Shown in pieces: positions 46,601 through 57,200 of a stretch of DNA of 64,000 nucleotides (position 1 is the first letter of the stretch; the number at the start of each line of letters is the position of its first letter). The notes under the pieces were generated by a model. It saw only the letters and a program-made list of their open reading frames with translations, was not told where the DNA came from and ran no database searches. The stretch comes from Phoronis australis (lineage: Eukaryota; Phoronida; Phoronidae). Where the stretch lies: contig NMRA01000053.1 of NCBI GenBank assembly GCA_002633005.1, forward strand, positions 695,356 through 759,355, in the 5' to 3' direction. The translations under genes were made by a program, and so were the position numbers.

Positions 46601-48598
46601 ACAAGCTTTTTAAAAACAGAATCAGAGTTGCTTCGTAACAGAGCTGCACGTTTGTCTTGTAGGTATTGCTGTTGATTCTGGTAACGGTGTCTCTCGTACT
46701 GTGCCCGTCTATGAAGGTTATGCCTTGCCCCACGCCATTCTCCGTCTGGACTTGGCCGGTCAAGCCCTCACGGACTACCTCATGAAGATCCTTATAGAGC
46801 GTGGGTACAGCTTCACCACCACGGCCGAGAAGGAAACTGTTCGTGATATCAAGGAGAAGCTGTGCTACGTCGCCCTTGACTTTGAGCAGGATATGCAAAC
46901 TGCAGCCTCGTCCTCGTCCTTAGAAAAGAGCTACGAACTTCCTGATGGAAAGGTAGTAATTATTGTTACATCGAAAAATGTCGATGTTCGTGACTGAGGT
47001 CAGAAATTAATCTTTGAATCATTTGCCAGCAAATACAAAAATGGGAGCATTTTAACATACAAAAACTTCTCTTCTCGACGTTTTCATACTCTGGTTACAA
47101 AAGAATGTCAAAATTCTCTTCTAAAAAGATCCTGTCATATCAAAACCAAGTTTGAAAGCGACAGTCTCCGGCGTCATATTGTACAGTCGGTGTAGAGCCA
47201 TCTGTGGGCGATACCCTTTGTTTATGTATTCTTAACAGCCACTAGGAGTTGTTAGTTTTGTACGCGTGAGAAAAAATAAGGATATTATTGAAAAACCATG
47301 TACCAAATGGAGTTCATTGATTAGGCTTCAATGGGAAATAATTAAGATTTTCTGCAGCTAAACTGACTTAAGTCAGATTGAAGCAATCTCCCAAGTTTCT
47401 TCTCCTCTCACCGGTTACGAATTTCCCGGCGGTATCAGTTTCCTTCCGTCAGTTGCCCACGAACTGACACGGGGTGATGAATGGATACGGTGACGCGGAC
47501 GGTCACGGAGCTATATGAATTGATATACGCTAAATGGTGCGCTTCACACAGTACGTAATACAAGTGTGAGTTTTGGCGTGTCCGCTGTTCAAGGAACTTA
47601 GAGAAATGTCAAATTTTGGCTAACTTCAGATCATGATATCTCAAAAATGGCCTGTGATCGGATTCGTATGAAACTTTCAGAGGCTACGCATGAACTAAGT
47701 ATTGTGGTAGGAGTTACTTTTAAAATGTTCCAACTTTTGCACGAGGTACTATTAAAAATGACGTTTATGGTGTCCATGAAAAACAATTAAAAAAGAAGTG
47801 ATATTTCAGAAAACTGAAATAGCGTCTTTGAGATCTCACCTTGAACATTGACACCAAATGAAATTTGATCATGTTATTGATACCGTTGTTTTGCTTTCAG
47901 TGTACATTTTCTTGAAAGACATAGTCAAGTAAACCAATTACCGACAGCCTTTTGATAAAAGATCAAAAATCAAAATTCTTCAGACTTTATATTGTCAGAA
48001 ACTACTTAGTTAAAATCAACAGTTTTATAGATATTTGATTAAATATGCACCCTTATCAATGAAGTGATACATTACATTAATTGACTTGTGCCGTTATTTT
48101 CCTTTTGTCAGAGCTCCTGGCATAACAAACGTCGTAATTGATTTAGTACCCTACTTTGACACTTGTATTTCAAACTTGTCAATCATTTTCTAGGTCGTCA
48201 CTATAGGTAACGAGCGTTTCCGTTGCACGGAGGCCATGTTCCAACCTACTTTACTGAATATGGAAGGTGTAGGCCTACACGAAATGGTGAACAGGTCTAT
48301 CTTGAAGTGTGACACCGATATCCGCACTAAGGTTTTGTACAACAACACAGTCTTGTGCGGCGGTAACACCATGTTTCCCGGAATAACTGAGCGTATACAA
48401 AAGGAACTTTCTGCCCTGGCACCAACAAACACGCAGGTCAAGGTTATCGCTACACCCGAGCGTAAATATTCCGCATGGATTGGCGGTTCCATTTTCGCCT
48501 CCTTGCCCAGCTTCCAAGAGTTGTGGATCAGCAAACAGGAATACGAAGAGTCTGGTCCAAGTATTGTTCACCAAAAGTGCCCTGGTACTACGGTGTGA
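43656..48598 (+). CDS. Actin D, strongly diverged actin with altered ATP site
   Basis: Exons 43656-43781, 44719-45043, 46663-46952 and 48194-48598, all GT-AG with the same phases as the other actins; 381 residues, intact. About 80 of 376 aligned residues differ from actin C, counted by hand (roughly 78% identity). In mature muscle numbering (encoded residue minus 1) the changes include G15S and K18R in the first phosphate loop, Q137D, D157N and H161R at the cation and catalytic-water positions, H73Q at the methyl-His site, D25S and E100K in the acidic myosin contacts, and D-loop changes G42S, V43A, G48D and K50T. Met44 and Met47 are kept. Exon 4 has one extra residue, and HRKCF is replaced by HQKCPGTTV. 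The TATA box and open frame argue against a pseudogene. Confidence 0.9.
44288..44297 (+). promoter_or_regulatory. Perfect CArG box in actin D intron 1
   Basis: CCAAATATGG, matching CC(A/T)6GG, about 510 bp into intron 1. CArG boxes in the first intron are known for other animal actin genes. No perfect CArG box was seen in the D promoter itself. Confidence 0.5.
45739..45876. mobile_element. Hairpin element flanked by a 13-bp direct repeat, actin D intron 2
   Basis: Arms at 45778-45798 and 45849-45868 are inverted copies (core AAAAAACGGACAATCG) around a 50-bp loop. TGATTAGAAGTGA occurs at 45739-45751 and again at 45864-45876, overlapping the right arm. It could be a tiny mobile element or a replication-slippage hairpin. 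Confidence 0.5.
46095..46340 (+). repeat. Dispersed repeat in actin D intron 2, copy 1
   Basis: Shares GCACCCAGCC, CTCGGACTTT.T..TTCTCTGAG and CCTTTTTGCCCA with 51387-51640 in the same order. Interrupted by 16 N (46284-46299) beside a poly-C run. Confidence 0.65.
46284..46299. other. Short N run
   Basis: 16 N followed by 12 C; probably an unresolved homopolymer in the repeat. Confidence 0.95.
47660..48050 (+). repeat. Dispersed repeat in actin D intron 3
   Basis: Diverged copy of 7130-7560 in the same orientation; see that entry for shared landmarks. Confidence 0.6.
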
Positions 48599-48936
48599 TT
48601 TCATGCAGTTATCAGATGTCTCAAATCCTCCAGGCTACTCACGTGCAGTGACTATCATCAATTTTCCTCTCTATGACACCACGAATCCTTGCATTTTACT
48701 CTTGTGGTGGAACTGCATTCAGGGTTCAATAGAACTTCACTTTATGGAAATGTTCTATAGGATCCCATGGTAATTTGGATTTCCTGTAAGAATCTGTATG
48801 GTAGACTTTTGTATAGGAAGTCTTGCAAAAAAGAATCAAATAGAATTTCTCAATTCAAATTGTTTATTGGTAGCTGGACGATTTTAGTGTAATTTCAAGT
48901 CTTAAGGTTTTATGAGATGTAACCATGACAATTAAA

Positions 48937-48942
48937 AATAAA
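48937..48942 (+). terminator. Possible polyadenylation signal of actin D, proximal
   Basis: AATAAA 339 bp past the actin D stop. A second one lies at 49519-49524. Confidence 0.4.
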
Positions 48943-49518
48943 TAAGCCTGCTGTTCAGTTAAACCACACTCATGGAATAACTCGATTTGGTCACGGGTAA
49001 ATATGACCACTGTGTCAACAGTGCGAACTGAAGCCCTCATCACCCAGCCAATGTTCTCACATTCTCCAATTGCTACAAGAAATCCCTTTTAAGGAATTTC
49101 ACCTATACGAAACTATCAGAAAATTTATATACCGAAATAGGTCTGCGCAACTAATGTTCTCAACTTTTTCCTCACTTCCGATCGGACGTTAGGCACATCA
49201 TCGAATGAATTTGTAAACGTTGTCTCATTTTTAGAGATTTAGAGTTGCCGTTAAAATGTTTTAAACATATCCAAGGTTGCGATGATGCGGTCAGTAACAT
49301 GAGGTTATTGTAGAATATGCAGTAAATGTCAAAAGCATGTTACTTTTCGATATTGGCCTTGTTAAAACATTGATAGCTACGGTATGAGAACTTGTAAAAA
49401 AGTCTATGCAAGAAAGTCTCATTTGATAATTATTTATTGAAGCAATGTCATAGAAGCTTCTTGAGTATAATCATTGTTGATTGTAAAAGTATTCCTATTT
49501 TGTATTTTATATATGTTG

Positions 49519-49524
49519 AATAAA
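49519..49524 (+). terminator. Possible polyadenylation signal of actin D, distal
   Basis: AATAAA about 920 bp past the stop, followed by a T-rich GTGTATTAG stretch. The proximal AATAAA may be used instead. Confidence 0.4.
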
Positions 49525-49821
49525 AAATCATAGCTTTTGTGTATTAGTCATCACTCCGAGAAAAACTCGCGCATAACGAAATTCAGTCAGCACAGGGACA
49601 TTCAGCGGGCACGTCGACATTCAATCGGCACGCCGTCATTCCGTCGGCACTGACGACTTTCGATCGGCCGAACGCAGACGAGGTGATCAGCTCAGTGCTA
49701 TCATGCCCTTAAACTTGCAACCAAATAAATTCCTGTATCACAAACTATATATTAAAATCACATCTCAAGATTTCAAGGCCACGTACAGCGACAATGACGT
49801 CCAAGTCGCCCAATTTCACCG

Positions 49822-50388
49822 CACCATAGTGTCTCGGTAGGTCGATTGAGAGGCGAGGATTCTGGAAAAGCTAGACATCGCCTTCAGTTGTACAAAATAT
49901 TAGGAAGGCCACAAAAAATCCGTGCCGCTGCATCCTTTGAGACACATCAGTACGGCCATTTTATTTAAGTCGATCCTACGACATTATTCAATTCAAAGCG
50001 ACAAACGCTTAAAGATCACTATCGTACGCCATAATGTGTGCACACCGATGACGTTTGGTAGTTATAACTAAAGTTAATTTCAATTTTGATTTTTTTGTTA
50101 TTTGCCTTTAGTTGTAACTAAAATCGAAATCCCTCGCCACATGTTTATTATTCATGGTTAGATCATCGATATCCGCCAATGTATTCAATTCAAGATCAAG
50201 CAAAGTATGCCGTCTTGGAAGTCGTAACCTTGCGCACGTCCACCTGCACATTTGTTGAAAGACAAGCGACAGTTTGCTGCTAAATATGTCACATTCCTGA
50301 CGTTGACACCTTGTCATTCCCATTACACAAACAATGCACAACAGCATCCCTGTAATTAGCAGTAATTACAAACACAATACTTGATTAA
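49822..50388. repeat. Copy 1 of a 567-bp duplication joined by a single N
   Basis: Repeated at 50390-50956 with the same length and only a few base changes; the two copies are separated only by the N at 50389. Looks like a haplotype join. Confidence 0.92.
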
Positions 50389-50389
50389 N

Positions 50390-50956
50390 CACCATAGTGT
50401 CTCGGTAGGTCGATTGAGAGGCGAGGATTCTGGAAAAGCTAGACATCGCCTTCAGTTGTACAAAATATTAGGAAGGCCACAAAAAATCCGTGCCGCTGCA
50501 TCCTTTGAGACACATCAGTACGGCCATTTTATTTAAGTCGATCCTACGACATTATTCAATTCAAAGCGACAAACGCTTAAAGATCACTATCGTACGCCAT
50601 AATGTGTGCACACCGATGACGTTTGGTAGTTATAACTAAAGTTAATTTCAATTTTGATTTTTTTGTTATTTGCCTTTAGTTGTAACTAAAATCGAAATCC
50701 CTCGCCACATGTTTATTATTTATGGTTAGATCTTCGGTATCCGCCAATGTATTCTATTCAAGATCAAGCAAAGTATGCCGTCTTGGAAGTCGTAACCTTG
50801 CGCACGTCCACCTGCACATTTGTTGAAAGACAAGCGACAGTTTGCTGCTAAATATGTCACATTCCTGACGTTGACACCTTGTCATTCCCATTACACAAAC
50901 AATGCACAACAGCATCCCTGTAATTAGCAGTAATTACAAACACAATACTTGATTAA
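50390..50956. repeat. Copy 2 of the 567-bp duplication
   Basis: See copy 1. One of its base changes puts a stop codon in the small minus-strand open frame that is intact in copy 1 (50108-50347). Confidence 0.92.
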
Positions 50957-51130
50957 CTTAAAATTTATTCAATATTTAACAAACAATTATTGTATAAAGC
51001 TGCAGATATTTCATGGCACATTAGCACATCATGGATAACAGTTGGAGCCCCCTTAAGCCCAAGTCCATACAACGAAGTCCTCATTTCCGACAGTCCCCTA
51101 ATATTTGGAACACTAAAATACAAATTGAAG

Positions 51131-51382
51131 TTGATTTCTTTATTCTGAAGACTGGAACATGGTCAATTTTGGTGTTCCACTATATTTCTCAAATATCAGA
51201 CAGTGTTTTGCATCAGTTGCAAATATGACATGCCAGTTCATAATACTGTAGAAAATGAAATTTGATTTCTTTATTCTGAAGACTGGAACATGGGCAATTT
51301 TAGTGTTCCACTATTTTTCTCAAATATCAGATATTGTATTTTCTATCATCTGGAAGCAGACTTGACAGTTCATAATGCTGTA
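51131..51382. repeat. Two-copy tandem repeat, period 131 bp
   Basis: Copies at 51131-51250 and 51262-51382 share TTGATTTCTTTATTCTGAAG, GTGTTCCACTAT and CAGTTCATAAT.CTGTA. Moderately diverged. Confidence 0.8.
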
Positions 51383-51386
51383 GCAT

Positions 51387-51640
51387 GCGAGCACCCAGCC
51401 CTTAATATGGGGGGGGGCTTGAATTTCTGACGAAGAGGGCCTTTTGCTAACAAACAAGCGGGAGGACTAAAAAAACGGTTCAGAACTGTGAACTGTTGGT
51501 CTGCGCCTTTTTAGTGGACTCTTGTCTTGTTTTCTCGGACTTTCTGTTTCTCTGAGGTGGACCTTTTTGCCCACTTTGCCAAATGGGAGGGCTCAATCCA
51601 GCCCCAACCCCCGAGCCCTCATGGGTGAGCGCATGTGTAG
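51387..51640 (+). repeat. Dispersed repeat, copy 2, with weak inverted ends
   Basis: Related to 46095-46340. Its ends, GCGAGCACCCAGCCC and (reverse complement of the right end) GCGCTCACCCATGAGG, are loosely inverted, so it may be a MITE family. G-rich run at 51411. Confidence 0.6.
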
Positions 51641-52237
51641 AAAATGGCTACATCCAACACGTTTTCATGCATCCTGACATTGTGATGAGTGATCATTGAT
51701 TGTAATTCTTGAATTTGGATAGCCGACATTGTTTATCTCAAAATTTGGTACAAGCTCCGACTTTGACCGGAATAATAATTTTTTCACGGTCACACACTGC
51801 GGAATTTCAACCACAGTAATTATCTGGTCACATGATGTAACCAGTGTGGCTCTAATGAGTTCTAATTTATGCACATATAATTAACAGAGTCCGCATTCCT
51901 TGTACCTAAACTATTTAAGGATCAAGAATTATCAAAAATACAGCAATATTACCTCATACATACATGTACATGGGCAGAAAAATATGAACAAAGACCATCG
52001 TAGCATCCTCCTTAGTTTACACACTGCTGAGCCTCTCCCCGGACATCACACTGGCACATGGGTGAGGGGATGTATCACATCTCTTATAATAGATTCGAAA
52101 TTTCAAATCTCAATATTGCGACCAAATAATACACATTACAACGAATGGACAATTGAAACTGCTTTTTCGTTCTAATGTCAGGTGATAACGCCTATTCTGC
52201 CAGAAAGACACTTCAACTTAGATAATGCATTCTCTGT

Positions 52238-52303
52238 CTTTATAAATCATATTTCTTTATAAATCATATTTCTTTATAAATCATATTTCTTTATAAATCA
52301 TAT
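52238..52303. repeat. 17-bp tandem repeat, about four copies
   Basis: CTTTATAAATCATATTT repeated at 52238, 52255 and 52272 without change, with a fourth, shortened copy at 52289. Confidence 0.95.
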
Positions 52304-52309
52304 CCCACA

Positions 52310-54000
52310 AGTCACGGTGTGAGGAGTAACCTCCCATCAAACACAAGTCTGCGCATACACAAGACGGAAATCCCATTTTTACGATTGGTTTGCCAATTGG
52401 AGGCGACTGCAAAGTGTTTTTGAGACAACTACCCTGGAACTTATAGCAGCTTGCATAATTTGTTCCATGGCACAACTAGAGTGAAAAAGTCACTCTTGAA
52501 CACGTTTTCATTGCATGTAGTAACTTCAAGTTGACATACACAAACAAATGACAAACAAGTCGAGCTACTGTACAAGACAAAAGTAATGGGACAAAATAAC
52601 GTTTTGCCATCATGTCGGATAACTCTGTTAGCAGCAAAACTAACTGGTAATGACTATTAGGGCAGTAAAATTTTAATTACAAATGCCTTAGCACTTTACT
52701 ATATTTCCTGTTGATTCACCTTTATTCTCCGTTATTAGAGTAGACTATTCTGAACATTAATTTGGCTTCTGCCCAGTCATCATGACAGTTAATTCTGTGT
52801 CATTTTGTCTGAATACTTTTGGCTTGTACTGTATAAAACCCAATACAGAAGTTCTATAATATAATAATGCATTACTTAAAAAAAATTTTTGATAACCTCT
52901 TGCTCACTAAATTAAAAACGAATGATCAAATATTCAAACAAAAACATCTCCAAAACAACAACAAAAACAAAAAAGTCTTGTGTGCAATTATCCAAAGGAT
53001 TTCACAACAGTTGTTATTAAAATGGGTCAAAATATGACATCATATGCACAAGGTGATGAGTAATGCTAGTAAAAATCTTATACTTGAGACAATCAAAATA
53101 ACTATTCACTAACCAACAGTACATTTCCAAACTGTGAAAAAGCCCTTTCACACTAATGTTGAAGCGTCAATGTTTTGGGGAGTAGTGGTCCGCATGAACG
53201 ATTAGCTGGATCAAAGTTAACAGTGCCAGTTAACAAATGGATTTAACAGCGGAGTGTCGATTGCTTATATTTTGCTCGAATAATCACCAATCGAATTAAA
53301 AATAAGTTTTATGTAAATCAGCTCACGTACATGTTCTCAAATTGTCACGTTAAAAATATGTTAGTGTGCACGAGGTACGTCACCTACTGTTTACTTCGAT
53401 GCGGTTAGCTACAGAAGTTGGCAAGAACAATTCAATTGACTTCGCAGTTTACTTCGATGCATTGCTCATACTAGAGTTAGTTAGTATGAAAGGGAGTAAA
53501 AGGATATCAGATTTCTATTCTGACATAGCCATAGAATGCTGGGCCCCAATATCTTCCCTAAGTAATCATATGGTTGAAAGGTGCAAGCATCAATTATTCA
53601 AAAACAAAAGTTGAGTTAGAAACTTTGACATCAGTATTTGACAAGAGTCTTCTAATACGATCTTCAATGTTGTTCACACAGATATTTCTGTTTAAACCAC
53701 AGAATGTAAAATTATTTCCACCTTCATCACGAGAATCTGAAATTTCATTTCTTACTAATGCAGCAAATTTTTAATCAGCATTGCCTCTGGAGGCAGGAGT
53801 TTCAAATTCTAACAAAACAAACCCACACTCTCCGCATTCCAGGATAAACTATTGGTTTGACATAATACTGGGAAAACAGCCTACACCCTTAAAGCACCAT
53901 TTAATACTTTTTAAAAACCATTGTCATTTGATTCATGTTTTTAGGAGAACCCTTTGCTTTGGTTCTTGAACACAGCAAGCTAGAGCTTTTAATTACATAC
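52310..54000. other. Stretch with no gene seen
   Basis: AT-rich intergenic DNA between actin D and the adenosine deaminase 3' end. Short open frames only. Confidence 0.5.
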
Positions 54001-54010
54001 AACTCCATGG

Positions 54011-54088
54011 ACTGAATGGAGCTCACTGATTGGTTCAATGGAACCATTCACTGAATGGAACTCACTCATTGGCTCAATGGAACCATTC
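54011..54088. repeat. 39-bp tandem repeat, two copies
   Basis: Units 54011-54049 and 54050-54088 share ACTGAATGGA.CTCACT and TCAATGGAACCATTC; three to four base differences. Confidence 0.85.
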
Positions 54089-54215
54089 ATCCTTCAAAGT
54101 TGATTTACACTGATTTGAAGTTTGTGATTTTGGCTTTACATGTACCTAATTAGTGCTGCCTGAGATTTAAAATCTTAATAAAATATCTCACAACTGAACG
54201 TAGAAACAACCTGAG

Positions 54216-57200
54216 TTACAAGTATGACGCGTAGAATTCTTCCAGCTCTTTGACTAGTTCTTCCTTCTCACCAGGTGGCAGAAATGTGCTTCGAGCAGCA
54301 TTCAATGTCTAGAATGTCAAATTATGACAAGAACTAGAAACAAGTGTATACAATGTGCATGCAAAAAAAAACAACAAACAATGCCTTATTTTGAAACTCT
54401 TATGAAATCCACCATCCACCACTATGCAACAAGAGTTAAATTACGCAATAAATTTTTTTCCTCCCAACACACATTTAAGAAGGTGTGAAGATGACTTATT
54501 ATTTCAGTAAACTTATCTATGAAGAGTTGATGAAGCAATCCTTGAAGTAATCTTTGCCTACACACGTGAAGTCGTAATTTACACGTTGATGTTTAGCTGA
54601 CTATAGTCTATGCAACTGCGCTGTCTAAAGTGTTATTGACGTAGTGAATATTGACACGACATGTGCCATGTGGACATGTTAAGTACATGCCAAACTTATT
54701 CTCAGCCAAAATGACCAAGAATTCCCCTATGGGCAGAAGTGAAATTCATCATTAGAGTGGCTTTCCCTCGTGACCGAGAAAGAAGGACAATTAACAGGTA
54801 AGTTGGTAAGGTGGTTGAACCATTCTGTAATTAGAATTTTGTTGCCCTAATTATAACCAGCCATTTTTACTGTTATCAGAACTGGCGGTGATGAGGGAAG
54901 AACTCTGTTTTGTCCGATTACTTTTGTCATGTGAAGCTGCAATAAACGTGTCACAAACCGACTTTTGAATCCAGCAACTCACTTTAATAAAATTATTCTC
55001 ATCTTGTTGTTAAGACCAAAAATTATTTCTAGGATACAGAAGAAGTTATAGGCTGTCGATGCTTTAAGCAGGTCAGGCCCATTAAATTGTCTGTCACAGC
55101 AGAGTAGTTTCAGATGCTAATGCAGTGCGGGCATCAGAGAGCCTTTGGGACTTATTGTAACCGATTGTCTTCAAACAAAGAAAAAGAATGAGTTGTTTGC
55201 TTTGGAACAGCAAATACGCCTGTGAAGAAAGTTGCTAACAGCTTGCACATCATTTCTAAATGTTAAATCCTTGCCATTGATTCCATACCGAAACACAAGA
55301 TAGCGCTACCAGTAGGTGTTTAGTGGCTTTAGGATGATGAATGCTGTAGTAGTTTCTTACCCAAATTCTATCTTTTCATTGTTAAGAAAACTTAATGACT
55401 TAGACCACTCGTTACTATGAAATAAGTCTCATCTTGTTCTGTGCTCAGATGAGAAGTGATTTCGAAATCCTCTACAATTTGACAGTAAGGAACAACTTGA
55501 GACCAATTTAATGACAGCAAATGGTCTAAATCATAAGGTGGTTTTTGTAAAGGAAGGTGGCTGAACAGCCATATTGAAAAATCTCGCTAAACAGTTGGAA
55601 ACAAGAAACTTGAATGCATCAAAAAAATAACTAACTGCCTCAACTAGCTGTTGTTCCGTTAGTTTGATTTCCGTCCTACAGATGGCAAACTCATCGTCCA
55701 GAGTAGATTTGGTCAAGACTGGGTCATCCGTGTTGATCGAGAAATTAGCACCTTCATCAGCCATCCTACAACAGTAGCAAGCCTGAATATAAATAAGCTC
55801 TCCACAGATAGTACATCTTCTACAGGATATTTCACAAAAGATTGTGACAGAAAAATGGAACATGGCACGTTGTTGAAGATTTGTAGGCTAACAACTCTCT
55901 AGTCTAAGCTGGATGGACATTTGTTTTGTTCAAGCCGATACTGCTACTACTACAGATCTAATGATTTCTCAAACTGATGTTCATTTTGTCATTAATTAGA
56001 AAATTATAGCGTTGCAGGATTGGAGTTGAGACTCTCAAGAGCAGCTCAAGCTTAAACCCTGCTTTGGTTGGCAGACAGTGAGCAGTTTATTACAAAAAGA
56101 AATAATTATCAAGTCATTTAAACGATGCAGACAGCTAGTATGGATACTGCAATATCAATATAGTTCTCAGCACGACCTCAAAAATAGGAATAAAAAAAGT
56201 CAGAGTAAGAGATCCACACAGGGTTCATAAGCACAGATGGGCTTGGACATTCTGAGAAATAGATTGGAGTGAGGAGAGCCTCTTAAGACAATAATAATCA
56301 AGTCACCTTTTCACTGGGTGTCTTGCCCAATCCTTTGGCACTGAACCCGTACAGAAGCTGGAATGTGGGCATGTCTCAAAGTGAATGTTAAGCTGCTTCA
56401 GATTAGTGAATAGCTGTTCATCATCCATCACATGGTAGCCGTGTCCAATGCGCTCGGCAAAGAATTCATAGACTGCCTGAAAACAACATTACGATGCAAT
56501 TATCATTATCAGAGTCTGTGTGACCCAATTGTGCTGATGGATTGCTATATTTGGTGGGGCGACAGTGGGCACAAGGTCCAAGTTGTCTGGGCAATAAAGG
56601 TCAAATGAACGAAATAAAGTCCATTCATTTACCAAGCCACAAAGTCCAAATATCCCAATACACTACTGTACTCTATCATTATTTAATACTTTTGACCAAA
56701 AATTCCTCCTTCACTATCAGTTGTCAACAATAAAATAGTGACTTCACTTGCTTGTAGTCTTAATTATTGAGTAGAGCAAATATTTGTAATTCATTAAGTA
56801 ATTAACATTTGTGGTGGCAAGATTTACCTCAGCATGACTGGACAGCATGTGCCTTGAGAATCATTCATACCAAAAAAGTTTGCAAGAAAAATTCAATGTA
56901 TTCTGAAGCTCATCTTCGATCTTTCGTTTTCCTTCATTTGTTATAGTTGCACTCATACTAAAACCAAAGTTGCAATGGGCCCGTGCTTTCAATTCTGGTG
57001 AGCTCCCGTGACAAGTGTTGTTTTCTTACGTTATTCACGTCACATCGAGCTATGTATGAAGTCAATGGATATTTTGGAGCCAACAACGGTCCAAGATTTG
57101 CGCAGACAAAATCCCGATCACTGTCCACTTACCTCGCGTACATTCTCTGCTGTGCCGTTCTCCCCAGCATGCACTGTGCGGTGAATGTTCAATTCCTTCG

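Noticed and set aside
50108-50347. Small Cys-rich, possibly secreted 79-residue product
   Set aside because: The same frame has a TAG in the near-identical copy at 50390-50956, the hydrophobic start is short, and no family fits.
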